Part shown: in pieces, positions 7,724-18,267 of the stretch
How positions within the stretch are numbered: the stretch's first letter is position 1
Layout: every line of letters begins with the position of its first letter
From: Polaromonas sp.
Lineage (GTDB): Bacteria; Pseudomonadota; Gammaproteobacteria; Burkholderiales; Burkholderiaceae_C
Reading direction: 5' to 3'
Assembly: GCF_013817205.1 (NCBI RefSeq)
Contig: NZ_JACDDD010000036.1
Span: 1-36,065 of the forward strand
DNA: 36,065 nucleotides
Notes under the pieces: generated by a model
The model's input: the letters and a program-made list of their open reading frames with translations, nothing else
Told to the model about the DNA's origin: nothing
Databases searched by the model: none
Program-made: the position numbers and the translations under genes

Positions 7724-7974
7724 CAGCTTCTCCTCCTCCGTTGTGGGGCCGCCTTATGCACGCGAACAATGCGTCCGTCCGGTACAGGGTTCCTTCTGTT
7801 TTGCTGCTGGACCTGATTGTCGCCCGAGATGGGCCCGCCCCCGCACAGGGGGCCCTTTGAAGGACGAATAGGGTTCGGGTCAAGAGATGAGGCGTTGTGG
7901 CCGACTCCGGCGGGTGCGCAAACCCCTATGAGCGCCGCCGGGTACAGGATCGCTTATTGAATCTGCACTCTAAT

Positions 7975-8031
7975 ATGAATTAGATCGACCTCCAGCCCCT
8001 ATACAGCAAGCGCAAGCAGCTATCAAAACAG
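7975..8031 (+). repeat. Dispersed intergenic repeat, copy 3
   Basis: GATCGACCTCCAGCCCCTAT-acagcaa-GCGCAAGCAGCTATCAAAAC lies a few bases past the stop of the outer-membrane factor gene. The 316-base gap 7724-8039 otherwise holds the hsdR leader and a GGGCCC...GGGCCC inverted repeat near 7831-7855; no gene was seen. Confidence 0.8.
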
Positions 8032-8039
8032 GAGCGGGA

Positions 8040-9482
8040 TCAAGGCTGCTGTGCTGCCTGCCAACCCCCGCCCAGTGACTGGATCAGCGCCACCGCCGTG
8101 GTCTGGCGATCGGCCATCGCCTGGACCAACGCGCGGCGGGCGCTCAGGGCTGTGGCTTGGGCAGAAATCACTTCGGTGAATCCGACCTGGCCGGCGCGGT
8201 AACGGTTGAGCACCTGCTGCTCGACGAGGTCTGCCGCTTCCGAGGCTTGGCGGCGCAGCTCCTGCTGGACTTGCAACACGCGGGTGGCGGCGAGCTGGTC
8301 TTCGACGTCCTGGAAAGCCACCAGCACGGTCTGGCGGTATCGCGCCACTGACTGATCGTAGGACGCGGTGGCGCCATCGACGCGGGCGCTGGTGGTGCCG
8401 GCGTCGAATAAAACCTGTGCGGCTGACAGGCCCAGCGACCAGATCAGGCTGGGTGCGGAAAACAGGTCCGCGATGCGGCTGGCTCCGGTACCGGCTGACG
8501 CGCCCAGCGAGAGGTTGGGGTAGTAAGCGCTCTTGGCGATGCCAATCTGCTCGTTGGCCGACGCCACCCGGCGTTCGGCTGCAGCGATGTCGGGCCGGCG
8601 CTGCAGCAAGGTGGACGGGACGCCCACCGGAATATCGGGAACGGTCGGCTTCCAGGCTACTGGCGGCAGCGAGAAATTGCCCGGCGCCTCGCCGACCAGC
8701 ACGGCAATCGCGTGTTCGAGCTGGGCACGCTGGCGCTGCAGGCCGGCATTGTCGGCCTGTGCGTTGGCCAGTTGGGTCTGCGCCTGCAGCACGTCGGTTT
8801 TGGCGACGATGCCGGCGGTGTAGCGGTTCTGCGTGATTTCGACGGAGCGCCGAAAGCCCTCCAGCGTGCTTTCCAGCAGCCGCTTTTGCGCATCGGTCTG
8901 GCGCAATGCGAAGTAGTTGGCGGCGAGTTCGCCCTGGGCCGAGAGTTTGGCCGAGGCCAGGTCGGCGGCGCTGGCCTGCGCGCCGGCCGAGGCGCCATCG
9001 ACCGCGCGTCCAAGGCGGCCCCAGACATCGGGCTCCCAGCTGCCGCCTATGCTGAGTTGGTAGTTGTTGCCGACGCGCCCGCTCGCCCCCGTCGTGGTGT
9101 TGCCGCTGCTGCGTGAGCGAGAAGCGCTGCCGTCCAGCGCGACAGACGGGAACAGCGAGGCGCGCTGCTCGCGCACCAGCGCACGCGCCTGGGCATAAGA
9201 CGCCACTGCGATGGCCACGTTCTGGTTGGACACTTCGACGCGCGCCGCCAGTTCGTTGAGCACGGGGTCGCCGAAGAGCTGCCACCAGGGGCCACGGTCC
9301 AGCATGTCGGCCGGTGTGGCGCTGACCCAGTCGCCGGCTTCCTTGTAGGCGGCAACTTCGGCAGTGGCCGGTCGCCGGTAGTCCGGGCCAACGGCACAAC
9401 CGGCGGCCAGCAGTGCCAGGACCATGGGGGCGAACAGGTGGCGCGGCAAGCGCAGGGTCAGGTATGGGGTCATGGTGGTCAT
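8040..9482 (-). CDS. RND efflux outer-membrane factor, NodT/OprM family lipoprotein
   Basis: This 480-residue protein forms the trimeric outer-membrane channel of the tripartite efflux pump encoded upstream. The N-terminus is a lipoprotein signal with lipobox LLAAGC and acylated Cys29, followed by the family signature AVGPDYRRP. Two homologous helical hairpin regions follow, with conserved TDVLQAQTQLANAQ and the second-half VASANEQIGIAKSAYYP and GFTEVISAQATALSARRAL segments. The length is normal. The ATG overlaps the stop of the preceding pump gene by four bases (ATGA), so translation is coupled and this is the last gene of the operon. The exported compounds cannot be deduced from the sequence. 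Confidence 0.94.
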   Translation of the reverse strand: MTTMTPYLTLRLPRHLFAPMVLALLAAGCAVGPDYRRPATAEVAAYKEAGDWVSATPADMLDRGPWWQLFGDPVLNELAARVEVSNQNVAIAVASYAQARALVREQRASLFPSVALDGSASRSRSSGNTTTGASGRVGNNYQLSIGGSWEPDVWGRLGRAVDGASAGAQASAADLASAKLSAQGELAANYFALRQTDAQKRLLESTLEGFRRSVEITQNRYTAGIVAKTDVLQAQTQLANAQADNAGLQRQRAQLEHAIAVLVGEAPGNFSLPPVAWKPTVPDIPVGVPSTLLQRRPDIAAAERRVASANEQIGIAKSAYYPNLSLGASAGTGASRIADLFSAPSLIWSLGLSAAQVLFDAGTTSARVDGATASYDQSVARYRQTVLVAFQDVEDQLAATRVLQVQQELRRQASEAADLVEQQVLNRYRAGQVGFTEVISAQATALSARRALVQAMADRQTTAVALIQSLGGGWQAAQQP

Positions 9483-12400
9483 TGCAGTTGCAGTGGCGCG
9501 TGTGGGGGCGGCGCGCTGTGGTCGTCAGGGTGGCGGCTGAGATGGTGCTCGGACGCGCCGCGGCGGCGCAGCTTGTCCATCAGCACGTACACCACTGGCG
9601 TGGTCAGCAGGGTGAGCAGCTGGCTGGCGATCAGCCCGCCGATGATGGAAATGCCCAGGGGTCGGCGCAGCTCGGCGCCCTCGCCGAAGCCGATCGCCAG
9701 AGGCAGCGCACCCAGCATGGCGGCCAGCGTGGTCATCAGGATGGGGCGAAAGCGCAGCAGGCAGGCTTCACGCACCGCATCGACGGCGGACAGCCCGCGC
9801 GAGCGCTCGGCCTCGATCGCGAAGTCGATGATCATGATGGCGTTTTTCTTGACGATGCCGATTAGAAGGAAAACGCCGATCAGTGCAATGATCGAAAACT
9901 CCATCTTGAACATCAGCAGCGCCAGCACCGCGCCAACGCCAGCCGAGGGCAGGGTGGACAAGACAGTGATCGGGTGGATCAGGCTTTCGTAGAGGATGCC
10001 CAACACGATGTAGATCACGATCAGCGCCGCCAGGATCAGCAGCGGCTGCTCCTGTTGCGACTGCTGCGCATTGCGCGCGGTGCCGGCAAAACTGCCGCGC
10101 ACATGGTTGGGCAAGCGGATTTCGGCTTCTGCCTTCTTCACCGCCTCCTGCGCCTCGCTGAGCGGCACACCTTCGGCGAGGTTGAAAGACACCGTGGTCG
10201 AAAGCTCGCCATCCTCGTGGCTGATCGACGAGGCCGTGGCGTTTTCGCTGAACTTCGCAATCGCCGACAGCGGCACCATGGTGGTCAGCGACGAACTCAG
10301 GGCCTGGCCGGAAGAGGGGTCGCGCAGCGCCGGATTGACCACGGTGGTCGCGGCCCCCGGCACCGCGCTGGCGAGCGTGCTGCCGCTGCCACCGCGTGCC
10401 GGCACATAAATGTCCTTGAGCGACTCGGGGCTCTGGATGTAGCGCGGCGCCACGCCCATGATCACCTTGTACTGGTTCAGATCCGCATAAATCGTTGCGA
10501 CCTGACGTTGGCCGAAGCCGTTGTACAGCGCGTTGTCAACGTCGCGTGAGCTGATACCCAGTCGCGCCGCGCTGTCCTTGTCTACGGTGACCATGGTCTC
10601 AACGCCGTTTTCCTGCTGGTCGGTGTCCACGTCGGTCAGCTCGGGTTGAAGCTTCATCTGTTGGGACAACCGCGTGGCCCAGAGCTTGAGTTCGGCGCTG
10701 CTGTCACTCTTGAGCGTGTACTGGTAGGTCGAATTGCTGGCGCGCCCGCCGCCGCGCAAATCCTGCACCGGGTTCAGGAAAATGCTGATGCCCGTGATCT
10801 GAGCAAGCTGCGGCCGCAACCGGGCGATCACCGCCTGGCCCTTGTCGCTGCGCTGGCCCACCGGTTTGAGGTTGATGAACATGAATCCGCCGCCGGCGCG
10901 GGAGCCGCCGGTAAATCCGACCACGGTGTCGACGGCCGGGTCGGCGCGGATGATATCTACGATGGCCTTGAGCTTGGTCTGCATGGCCTGGAAGGAGATG
11001 CTGCGGTCAGCACGTATGCCACCGCTGATCTGGCCGGCGTCCTGCTGCGGAAAGTAACCCTTGGGAATCGATATGAACAGGTAAACATTGAGCGCAATCA
11101 CCGCCACCAGGCTCAGCATCACAATGCCGCGGCTGGCCAGCGCCCAGTCCAGGCTGTGCTCGTAGCCACGGTGCACACGCTTGAAGCCATTGTCGAACCA
11201 GCGAGAAAGACGCCCCGGCGGCTTGCCCTTCGCTTGCGGCTTGAGCAGCCAGGCGCACATCATCGGTGTGGTGGTCAGCGAGATCAACAGCGAGATCAGC
11301 ACCGCCGCCGACAGCGTCACGGCGAACTCGCGGAACAAGCGTCCGACCTGGCCGCCCATGAAGAGTAGCGGGATGAATACCGCCACCAGCGACAGACTGA
11401 TTGACAGCACCGTGAAGCCGACTTCGCGCGCGCCCAGCAGCGCGGCCTTGAAACGGTCCATACCGGCCTCGATATGGCGGCTGGTGTTTTCCAAAACCAC
11501 GATGGCGTCATCGACTACGAAACCCGTGGCCACGGTTAGCGCCATCAGGCTCAGGTTGTTCAGGCTGAAGCCCAAAAAGTACATCACCCCAAAGGTGCCC
11601 AGCAGTGACACCACCGTTGCCACAGCGGGGATGACGGTCGCGCGTGCGCTGCGCAAAAAGGCGCTGACCACCAGCACCACCAGCACAATCGAGATTAACA
11701 AGGTGATCTCGATCTCGCGCAGCGAGGCGCGGATGGAGTTGGTGCTGTCAGAAGCCACCTGCAGCACCACGTCCTGCGGCAGTTGCGCCTGCAGCTCGGG
11801 GATCAGCGCGCGCACGCCGTCCACCGTGGCAATCACGTTGGCATCGGGCTGGCGCGTGATCAGCACAATCACTGCGCGCTCGCCGTTGAACAGGCCCAGG
11901 GTGTTGATGTTCTCAACGCCATCCACCACCTCGGCCACGTCGCTCAGGCGGATGGCCGCGTTGTTGCGCCAGGCCACGATCATGTCGCGGTAGTCGGCAG
12001 CCTTGCGTCCGCCGCTGGCGGTGTCTGACCCCGAATAGATCTGCAGGCGTTGCCCGTTGCCTTCGATGGCGCCTTTGGGCCGACTCGCATTGGCGGCCTG
12101 GAGCGCCGCGCGCACATCCTCGGCGCTGACGCCGTAGCGGTTCAGCGCAAACGGCAGCAGGTCCACACGCACAGCAGGCAGCGAGCCGCCGCCGAGCTCG
12201 ACGTCGCCGACGCCAGGCACCTGCGCGATTTTTTGCTGAACCAGGTTGGAAACCTCGTCGTAGATCTGGCCGGGAGAGCGTGTTTTGGAGGTCAGTGCCA
12301 GGATGATCACCGGCGCGGCCGCTGGGTTGGCCTTGCGGTAAGTCGGGTTGCTGCGCAAGGTGGCCGGCAAATCGGCGCGGGATGCATTGATGGCTGCCTG

Positions 12401-12724
12401 CACCTCACGCGCCGCTGCATCAATCTTGCGGTTCAGGTCGAACTGCAGGCTGATGCGGGTCGAGCCGTTGCTGCTGTTGGACGTCATTTCGTTGACGCCC
12501 GCAATCGTGCCGAGCCGCCGCTCCAGCGGTGTGGCGACGCTGCTGGCCATGGTGGAAGGGCTCGCGCCCGGCAGCGAAGCACTGACCGAAATGGTGGGAA
12601 AGTCCACCTGCGGCAATGGCGAGACCGGCAGCACGAAGAAGGCGCCGATGCCGGACAGCGCCAGGCCGACGGTCAGCAGCACTGTGGCGACTGGTCGGCG
12701 GACGAAGGGCTCGGAGAGGTTCAC
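9479..12724 (-). CDS. RND multidrug efflux permease, MdtC-like
   Basis: This 1081-residue inner-membrane proton antiporter is one of two paralogous pump subunits, as in the heteromeric MdtB2C pump. The N-terminus (LSEPFVRRPVATVLLTVGL) is the first membrane helix of the AcrB family. The paired aspartates of the proton relay lie in [14 protein letters not shown], and the C-terminal [20 protein letters not shown] helix is typical. The start is GTG at 12722-12724 with AGGAGG 8 bases upstream. The last 30 residues are histidine- and proline-rich and look lineage-specific. The gene follows its paralogue after a 736-base gap containing a large inverted-arm element, which is unusual for this operon type. 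Confidence 0.94.
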   Translation of the reverse strand: MNLSEPFVRRPVATVLLTVGLALSGIGAFFVLPVSPLPQVDFPTISVSASLPGASPSTMASSVATPLERRLGTIAGVNEMTSNSSNGSTRISLQFDLNRKIDAAAREVQAAINASRADLPATLRSNPTYRKANPAAAPVIILALTSKTRSPGQIYDEVSNLVQQKIAQVPGVGDVELGGGSLPAVRVDLLPFALNRYGVSAEDVRAALQAANASRPKGAIEGNGQRLQIYSGSDTASGGRKAADYRDMIVAWRNNAAIRLSDVAEVVDGVENINTLGLFNGERAVIVLITRQPDANVIATVDGVRALIPELQAQLPQDVVLQVASDSTNSIRASLREIEITLLISIVLVVLVVSAFLRSARATVIPAVATVVSLLGTFGVMYFLGFSLNNLSLMALTVATGFVVDDAIVVLENTSRHIEAGMDRFKAALLGAREVGFTVLSISLSLVAVFIPLLFMGGQVGRLFREFAVTLSAAVLISLLISLTTTPMMCAWLLKPQAKGKPPGRLSRWFDNGFKRVHRGYEHSLDWALASRGIVMLSLVAVIALNVYLFISIPKGYFPQQDAGQISGGIRADRSISFQAMQTKLKAIVDIIRADPAVDTVVGFTGGSRAGGGFMFINLKPVGQRSDKGQAVIARLRPQLAQITGISIFLNPVQDLRGGGRASNSTYQYTLKSDSSAELKLWATRLSQQMKLQPELTDVDTDQQENGVETMVTVDKDSAARLGISSRDVDNALYNGFGQRQVATIYADLNQYKVIMGVAPRYIQSPESLKDIYVPARGGSGSTLASAVPGAATTVVNPALRDPSSGQALSSSLTTMVPLSAIAKFSENATASSISHEDGELSTTVSFNLAEGVPLSEAQEAVKKAEAEIRLPNHVRGSFAGTARNAQQSQQEQPLLILAALIVIYIVLGILYESLIHPITVLSTLPSAGVGAVLALLMFKMEFSIIALIGVFLLIGIVKKNAIMIIDFAIEAERSRGLSAVDAVREACLLRFRPILMTTLAAMLGALPLAIGFGEGAELRRPLGISIIGGLIASQLLTLLTTPVVYVLMDKLRRRGASEHHLSRHPDDHSAPPPHAPLQLQ

Positions 12725-12790
12725 TTTTCGCCTCCTGCGAAGGCGGGCGTTTGGTGAACGGTGCTAACTCGCGATGGCGGTGGCTGGTGT

Positions 12791-13338
12791 GGCAAGCCGG
12801 GGGTTGCCCGGCGGCAACTCACTTTCTTTTTGCGTCGCCAAAAAGAAAGTAAGCAAAGAAAAAGGCGACCCTGCTGTCTGCGACCCCCTTCGCTGGCGCT
12901 ACGGGGGCAGCCTGCGGTGCTCGGTCCAGCCGGGGTCGAGCTCGAACTCGCCTTCGGCTCAGACAATCGCTCGCCCTGATCCGTCTGGACCTCCGCTCCT
13001 CGGCGCATACAGAAGGGTGGTGGGTGCGGGAGCGGATTCGGGATCGGATTCGCAATCGGGCTCCGGCGGGGACGCGCTTTGCGCGACCCCGCCTCCCCGC
13101 ATTCGTATTCATCCCCCCACCCGTCGGGCTGGGCCAAGGAGCACAGCCGAAAACGGATCAGGGCGAGCGATTGTCTGAGCGTAGCGAGTTCGAGCTCGAC
13201 CCCGTTTTCGGCGAGCACCGCAGGTTGCCCGCAGCGAAGCGAAGGGACCCGGACCATCGGGTCGCCTTTCTTTTGGGTCCTTTTCTTTGGCGACGCAAAG
13301 AAAAGGACCTCGCCCGCCGGGGCGAGACCCGGCTTGCC
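12791..13338. repeat. Composite inverted-arm element in the pump operon
   Basis: Two imperfect copies of a roughly 180-base unit face each other. Each begins with GGCAAGCCGGG and contains a strong hairpin with a CGTCGC or GCGACG loop. The left hairpin is ACTTTCTTTTTG/CAAAAAGAAAGT (12821-12850) and the right is GGTCCTTTTCTTTG/CAAAGAAAAGGACC (13276-13309, 14 perfect pairs). Each unit continues through GGCGACCC, CCTGCGGTGCTCG and GGGTCGAGCTCGAACTCG to CAGACAATCGCTCGCCC. The middle 150 bases are unrelated. No transposase is encoded. It fills the gap between the two pump genes and should form long secondary structure in the operon mRNA. Confidence 0.85.
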
Positions 13339-13370
13339 TGAAGCACCGCCGACGTTCAAGCTGGCACAGG

Positions 13371-13394
13371 CTTCGACAGGCTCAGCCCGAGCGG
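13371..13394. repeat. Dispersed repeat TTCGACAGGCTCAG family, intergenic copy
   Basis: CTTCGACAGGCTCAGCCCGAGCGG matches the copy inside hsdR at 5883-5907. It lies between the composite inverted-arm element and the 3' end of the mdtB-like gene. Confidence 0.8.
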
Positions 13395-13460
13395 TTGTGG
13401 TCTTCAAGCATGGATCCTGGATCAAGTCCCGGATGACAACCCGCGGGAAATGGAGGGCGT

Positions 13461-16400
13461 TCACACAGAATCCCTCCGCCCAAACCTCTGTCCCATCCTG
13501 TCAAACGCCAGATAAATCACCGGCGTCGTGAACAGGGTCAGCACCTGGCTGACGATCAGGCCGCCGAAGATGGACAGGCCCAGCGGGCGGCGCAGTTCGG
13601 CGCCTTCACCCCAACCCAGCATCAGCGGCACGGCGGCAAACAGCGCGGCCAAGGTCGTCATCAAGATCGGCCGGAAGCGCAGCAGCGCAGCCTGGTGAAT
13701 CGCCTCCTGCGGTGACTTGCCTTCGTTCCTCTCGGCGTCGATCGCGAAGTCGATCATCATGATGGCGTTTTTCTTGACGATACCGATCAGCAAAATGATG
13801 CCGATGATGCCGATCACGCCGAGGTCGGAACCACTGATCATCAGCATCAGCAGCGCACCCACGCCGGCCGAGGGCAAGGTCGAAAGAATCGTCAGCGGAT
13901 GGATATAACTTTCATACAACACGCCCAGCACGATGTAGACGCAGATCACCGCCGCCAGGATCAGCCACAGCTGGCTGGACAGTGAAGCCTGGTAGGCGCC
14001 GGCCGCACCCAGAAAGGTCATGGTCACGCTGGCTGGCAGGGCGATGTCTTTGGCCGCCTGCTTGACCTGGTCTACTGCCCGGCCCAGCGACACGCCGGAC
14101 GCAGTGTCGAAGCCCAGCGTGGTGGCCGGGTACTGCGCCACGCGCGTGATCTGCAGGGGTGCCGGCTGCTCGATGATGCTGGCGATGCTGTTCAGCGGCG
14201 TGGTCGTGCCCGAGCCGGTGCGTAGCGGCAGGTTGCCCAGCGATGCAGGTGTGGTGAGCTGGTCCGGCATGGCTTCGAGGATCACGCGGTACTGGTTGGT
14301 TTCGGTAAAAATTGTCGAGACGATGCGCTGGCCAAAGGCGTTGTAGAGCGCGTCGTCGATAGCCGAGGTCGTGACGCCGACCCGCGAGGCGGTGTCGCGG
14401 TCCACCTTGATGTATGCCGAGCTGCCCTGGGCACCGGCGTCCGACGAAATGTTGCGCAGCGCGCTCAGCTCCTGCATACGCTGCGCCAGCTTATTGGCCC
14501 ACAGCGCCACGGTGGCGGTGTCTGAGCCCTCGATGGACACGCGAAACTGCGTCGGCCCGGTTTCGGCGTCGATGGTCAAATCCTGTGTCGGCTGCAGGTA
14601 CATCGTGACGCCGGCCACCTCGGCGGCGCGGCGCTGCAGCCGGTCCATGGTCTCCTGCTGGCTGCCGCTGCGGCTGCTTTTGAGGTTGATCAGCATGCGG
14701 CCGGTGTGCAGCATGGTGTTGTTGGCCGCGTCCACACCGATGAAAGAGCTCAGTGTTTCCACGTCGGGGTCTTCCAGGATGGCCCGAGCGGCGGCCTGCT
14801 GCAGTTCGGCCATGCGGGCGTACGACACCAACTGCGAGGTTTCGATGCGCGCCTGCAACTGGCCGGTGTCCTGCGTCGGGAACAGGCCCTTGGGAATCAC
14901 CAGGTAAAGCAGCACCGTCAGCACCAGGGTGGCGACCGCCACCACCAGGGTCGCGCCCTGATGCCGCATCACCCAGGTCAGCGACTGGTCGTAACGCGTG
15001 ATCACGTCGTTAAAAAATTTCTCCAGCCGTGCACCGATGCGGTCAGGGGCTCTGTCTTCACCAGTCGGGGCCGCGGGTCCGGCTTCGCCGGCCCGCAGGC
15101 GCAGCGCCCCCTCGGGGGGCAGCGAACCACGCGAAGCGGGGAGCGTGGGGGCTCTTTTTTTGAGCCAGCGCGCCGACATCATGGGTACGAGGGTCAGCGA
15201 GACCACGGCCGAGATCAGGATGGTGATGGCCAGCGTGATGGCGAACTCGCGGAACAGCCGCCCGACCACGTCGCCCATGAACAGCAGCGGGATCAGCACC
15301 GCAATCAGCGAGACCGTCAGCGAAATGATGGTGAAGCCGATCTGCTGCGCACCCTTGAGCGCCGCGGACATGGGCGTCTCGCCTTTTTCGATGTAGCGCG
15401 AGATATTTTCGATCATCACAATCGCGTCGTCGACCACAAAGCCGGTGGCAATCGTCAGCGCCATCAGGCTCAGGTTGTTCAGGCTGTAGCCCAGCAGGTA
15501 CATTGCGCCGCAAGTGCCGATCAGTGAAATCGGCACCGCCAGGCTCGCGATCACGGTGGCGCGGAGGTTGCGCAAAAAGGCAAAAATCACCAGCACTACC
15601 ATCACCACGGCCAGCAGCAGCTCGATCTCCACATGCAGCACCGAGGCGCGTATGCCGGTGGTGCGGTCGCTCAGGATGTCGACCTGCATGGCGGTCGGCA
15701 GGCCGGCCTGCAGCTCGGGCAGGCGCGCCTTGATGGCGTCCACCGTGGCAATCACGTTGGCGCCGGGCTGGCGCTGCACATTCAATATGATCGCGGGTTT
15801 CAGGCCGGACCAGGCACCGAGCTTGATGTTCTCGGCGCTGTCCACCACCTGCGCCACGTCCTTGACGCGAACGGCTGCGCCGTTGCGAAAGGCAATGATC
15901 AGGTTCTGGTAGTCGCTGGCGGCCAGCAACTGGTCATTCGAGTTGATGGTGTAAGAGCGCGTCGGGCCGTCGATGCTGCCTTTGGCGGCATTCGCGTTGG
16001 CGGCACTGATGGCAGTGCGCAGCGAGTCCAGGCCGAGGCCGTAGGAGGCCAGCGCCCGCGTATCGGCCTGGATACGCACGGCCGGGCGCTGGCCACCGCT
16101 CAGCGAGACCAGGCCGACGCCACTGACCTGGCTGATCTTCAGCGCCAGCCGGGTGTTGACGATGTTCTGCACCTCGGTCAGCGGCAGGCTGTCGGAAGTG
16201 ATGGCCAAGGTCAGCACCGGCGCATCGGCCGGGTTGACCTTGGCATAGACCGGCGGCGCCGGCAGGTCGGCCGGCAGCAGCGAGCCGCCGGCGTTGATGG
16301 CGGCCTGTACCTGCTGCTCGGCCACGTCCAGAGCCAGGCCCAGGCCGAACTGCAGGGTGACGATGGAAACACCCGCCGCGCTGGTCGAGCTCAAACGCTG

Positions 16401-16631
16401 CAGCCCGGCCATCTGGCCGAACTGGCGCTCCAGCGGCGCGGTCACGGTTTGTGCCATGACCTCGGGGCTGGCGCCGGGGTACAGGGTCTGGACCTGGATG
16501 GTTGGGTAATCGACCTGCGGCAGCGCCGACAGCGGCAAAAACTTGAAGCCGACCAAGCCGGCCAGCACGATGGCCACCATCAGCAGCGCGGTGGCGACCG
16601 GTCGCAGGATGAAGGGACTGGACGGGCTCAT
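13461..16631 (-). CDS. RND multidrug efflux permease, MdtB-like
   Basis: This 1056-residue AcrB-family proton-driven pump is the partner of the MdtC-like paralogue downstream. The first helix ([19 protein letters not shown]), the proton-relay aspartates in [14 protein letters not shown] and the [20 protein letters not shown] segment near the C-terminus are all present. The ATG is 22 bases after the adaptor gene stop. An insertion at about residues 493-520 ([16 protein letters not shown] and then [11 protein letters not shown]) is encoded by a dispersed repeat. It falls in the cytoplasmic loop after transmembrane helix 6, following SARWLKK, where extra residues are likely tolerated. Two different pump subunits suggest a heterotrimeric MdtBC-type complex. 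Confidence 0.94.
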   Translation of the reverse strand: MSPSSPFILRPVATALLMVAIVLAGLVGFKFLPLSALPQVDYPTIQVQTLYPGASPEVMAQTVTAPLERQFGQMAGLQRLSSTSAAGVSIVTLQFGLGLALDVAEQQVQAAINAGGSLLPADLPAPPVYAKVNPADAPVLTLAITSDSLPLTEVQNIVNTRLALKISQVSGVGLVSLSGGQRPAVRIQADTRALASYGLGLDSLRTAISAANANAAKGSIDGPTRSYTINSNDQLLAASDYQNLIIAFRNGAAVRVKDVAQVVDSAENIKLGAWSGLKPAIILNVQRQPGANVIATVDAIKARLPELQAGLPTAMQVDILSDRTTGIRASVLHVEIELLLAVVMVVLVIFAFLRNLRATVIASLAVPISLIGTCGAMYLLGYSLNNLSLMALTIATGFVVDDAIVMIENISRYIEKGETPMSAALKGAQQIGFTIISLTVSLIAVLIPLLFMGDVVGRLFREFAITLAITILISAVVSLTLVPMMSARWLKKRAPTLPASRGSLPPEGALRLRAGEAGPAAPTGEDRAPDRIGARLEKFFNDVITRYDQSLTWVMRHQGATLVVAVATLVLTVLLYLVIPKGLFPTQDTGQLQARIETSQLVSYARMAELQQAAARAILEDPDVETLSSFIGVDAANNTMLHTGRMLINLKSSRSGSQQETMDRLQRRAAEVAGVTMYLQPTQDLTIDAETGPTQFRVSIEGSDTATVALWANKLAQRMQELSALRNISSDAGAQGSSAYIKVDRDTASRVGVTTSAIDDALYNAFGQRIVSTIFTETNQYRVILEAMPDQLTTPASLGNLPLRTGSGTTTPLNSIASIIEQPAPLQITRVAQYPATTLGFDTASGVSLGRAVDQVKQAAKDIALPASVTMTFLGAAGAYQASLSSQLWLILAAVICVYIVLGVLYESYIHPLTILSTLPSAGVGALLMLMISGSDLGVIGIIGIILLIGIVKKNAIMMIDFAIDAERNEGKSPQEAIHQAALLRFRPILMTTLAALFAAVPLMLGWGEGAELRRPLGLSIFGGLIVSQVLTLFTTPVIYLAFDRMGQRFGRRDSV
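15091..15152. repeat. Dispersed repeat CCCCCTCGGGGGGCAGCG family, inside mdtB-like gene
   Basis: GCCCCCTCGGGGGGCAGCG and the following ACGCGAAGCGGGGAGCG and TGGGGGC form a GC-rich palindromic repeat of a kind I recall as common between Comamonadaceae genes. Here it is translated in frame as [18 protein letters not shown] within a cytoplasmic loop of the pump. Confidence 0.75.
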
Positions 16632-16653
16632 GCGTGTGCGTGCCTCGTGCCCG

Positions 16654-18267
16654 TCACTGCGCCGGCGGCGCGCCGCCTTCGCGTCGCCGCTCCCTCATCC
16701 TCTGCCAGCGTTCGAGGGCGGCAGGGTCGCCCTGCTTGAGCTTCTCCACCATGGACTGGCGGCGTGCCAGCGCCTCCGGGTCGTCCTTGACCTGGTCAAG
16801 GAAGCGCTGCAATTGCTCTGCGGTCGGCGCTGCTGCGGCAGGTGCTGGCGCCGCGGAAGGCGCGGCAGTGGCGGCAGGGGCAGGGGCAGGGGCAGGGGCA
16901 GGGGCAGGGCTTGATGCAGCCGACCGCGCGGCTGGAGAAGCGGGGGCTGCCGACGCCCCACCTGGTGGCGCCGGTACGCCGACATCGCTGCTGCGCGGCG
17001 CCGAGGCTGCGCCCTGCGGCCTGCGGCCCTGGCGTCCCGCACCGCCTGCGCCCGGCGCATCGCCAGGCAGCACCACACGCGCACCATCCTTGAGGCGGTC
17101 GGCGCCCTCAGTGATCACGCGCTCGCCGGCTTTCAGGCCCGACGCGATGACCACCTTGTCCACGGTGGCCTGCCCGCGCTTGACCGGCCGCAGGCTGACG
17201 GTGCGGTCAGCGCCGTTGAGCACATACACATAGTCGCCGGTTGTGCCCAGGCGCAGCGCCGTCACCGGCACCACCACCGCGTTTTCAATCGTGCGCACCT
17301 CGACCCGCACGTTGACGAACTGGCTGGGAAACAGCGCAAGATTGCTGTTGGCAAAACGTGCCTTGGCCTTGATGGTGCCCGTGGTGGTGTCGACCAGATT
17401 GTCGAGAGAGGCGAACACGCCGGTATCCAGCACGCCGCTACGGGTGCGGTCCAGCGCCGTGACCTTCATCGGGGCGCCGGATGCCGCCAACTGCTGCAAC
17501 TCGCCGACCTGGTCCTGCGGGATCGCAAACACCACATCGATGGGCGTGACCTGGGTGATCAACGCAATGCCATTGGCATCGCTGGGGCTGACCACATTGC
17601 CGATGTCCACAGCGCGCAGGCCGACGCGGCCGCTGACCGGCGCCACCACGCGGGTGTAGCCGAGGTTCAGGCGTGCCGTACCTTCGTTGGCCCGGTTGAT
17701 CACCACCGTGCCCTCCAGCTGCTTGACCAGCGCGGCCTGCGAGTCGACCTCCTGGCGGGCAATCGAGTCCTGACTGAGCAGGGTCTGGAAGCGCTGCAGC
17801 GTCACGCGTGCGCTGTTGAGTTGGGCTTCATCGCGCTGGCGCTGGCCTGCGGCTTGCTGCAAAGCCAGCTCAAACTGGCGCGGGTCGATGGTGGCCAGCA
17901 ACTCGCCGGCCTTGACCATCTGGCCTTCCTTGAACAGCACCTTCTGCATCACGCCGCTGACCTGCGGACGCACCCGCACGCTAGCCTGCGGCGTCACCGT
18001 GCCGAGCGCGTCCAGCACGATGGGGATGCTGGCTTGCTCGGCCGTGGCCACACCGACGGTGGTGGCCGGCGCGCGGCGGCCGCCGGGGCCCGGTGCGCCC
18101 GGTCCGGCGCTGGTCTCGGCAGCAGGACGCGTGTAGTGCCAGGCCAGCCAGCCCAGCCCCGCCAGAGCCAACAGCGCGATCAGGCTGCCGATCAGCCTGG
18201 TGCGACGGCTGATGGGTTTGCGGGGCTGGGTCGGGCCGGCGGGCGGGGCGTCAAATTCTGGATCCAT
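16654..18267 (-). CDS. RND efflux periplasmic adaptor, MdtA-like
   Basis: This protein of about 537 residues links the inner-membrane pump to the outer-membrane channel. One N-terminal membrane anchor (about 25-43, rich in [15 protein letters not shown]) is followed by the biotinyl-lipoyl and beta-barrel regions: [52 protein letters not shown] and [19 protein letters not shown]. The ATG at 18265-18267 was chosen because AAGGA lies 6 bases upstream and homologous sequence begins after it. The C-terminus is extended by more than 100 residues of Pro-Ala-rich sequence, including a (PA)n run encoded by a hexanucleotide microsatellite, then a charged helix [21 protein letters not shown] end. It is the first gene of the operon. 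Confidence 0.92.
   Translation of the reverse strand: MDPEFDAPPAGPTQPRKPISRRTRLIGSLIALLALAGLGWLAWHYTRPAAETSAGPGAPGPGGRRAPATTVGVATAEQASIPIVLDALGTVTPQASVRVRPQVSGVMQKVLFKEGQMVKAGELLATIDPRQFELALQQAAGQRQRDEAQLNSARVTLQRFQTLLSQDSIARQEVDSQAALVKQLEGTVVINRANEGTARLNLGYTRVVAPVSGRVGLRAVDIGNVVSPSDANGIALITQVTPIDVVFAIPQDQVGELQQLAASGAPMKVTALDRTRSGVLDTGVFASLDNLVDTTTGTIKAKARFANSNLALFPSQFVNVRVEVRTIENAVVVPVTALRLGTTGDYVYVLNGADRTVSLRPVKRGQATVDKVVIASGLKAGERVITEGADRLKDGARVVLPGDAPGAGGAGRQGRRPQGAASAPRSSDVGVPAPPGGASAAPASPAARSAASSPAPAPAPAPAPAATAAPSAAPAPAAAAPTAEQLQRFLDQVKDDPEALARRQSMVEKLKQGDPAALERWQRMRERRREGGAPPAQ
16875..16909. repeat. CAGGGG hexanucleotide tandem repeat
   Basis: Five full and one partial copy of CAGGGG lie on the plus strand; on the minus strand they encode a Pro-Ala run in the adaptor's C-terminal tail. 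Because the unit is six bases, copy-number change would add or remove Pro-Ala pairs without shifting the frame. The G4 tracts could form a quadruplex on the template strand. Confidence 0.85.

Noticed and set aside
7831-7855. GGGCCC...GGGCCC inverted repeat considered as a terminator
   Set aside because: There is no U-tract in either direction and it lies upstream of hsdR; it may be structural but nothing supports a terminator.
12721-13464. 247-codon minus-strand frame within the inverted-arm element
   Set aside because: The translation is built from repeat-derived peptides (RAEPVEACAS, KPGLAPAGEVLFFASPKK), has no family resemblance and spans both hairpins.
16875-16909. Short tandem repeat considered as a CRISPR-like array
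   Set aside because: Six-base units with no spacers, inside a coding Pro-Ala tail; no cas genes in the window.
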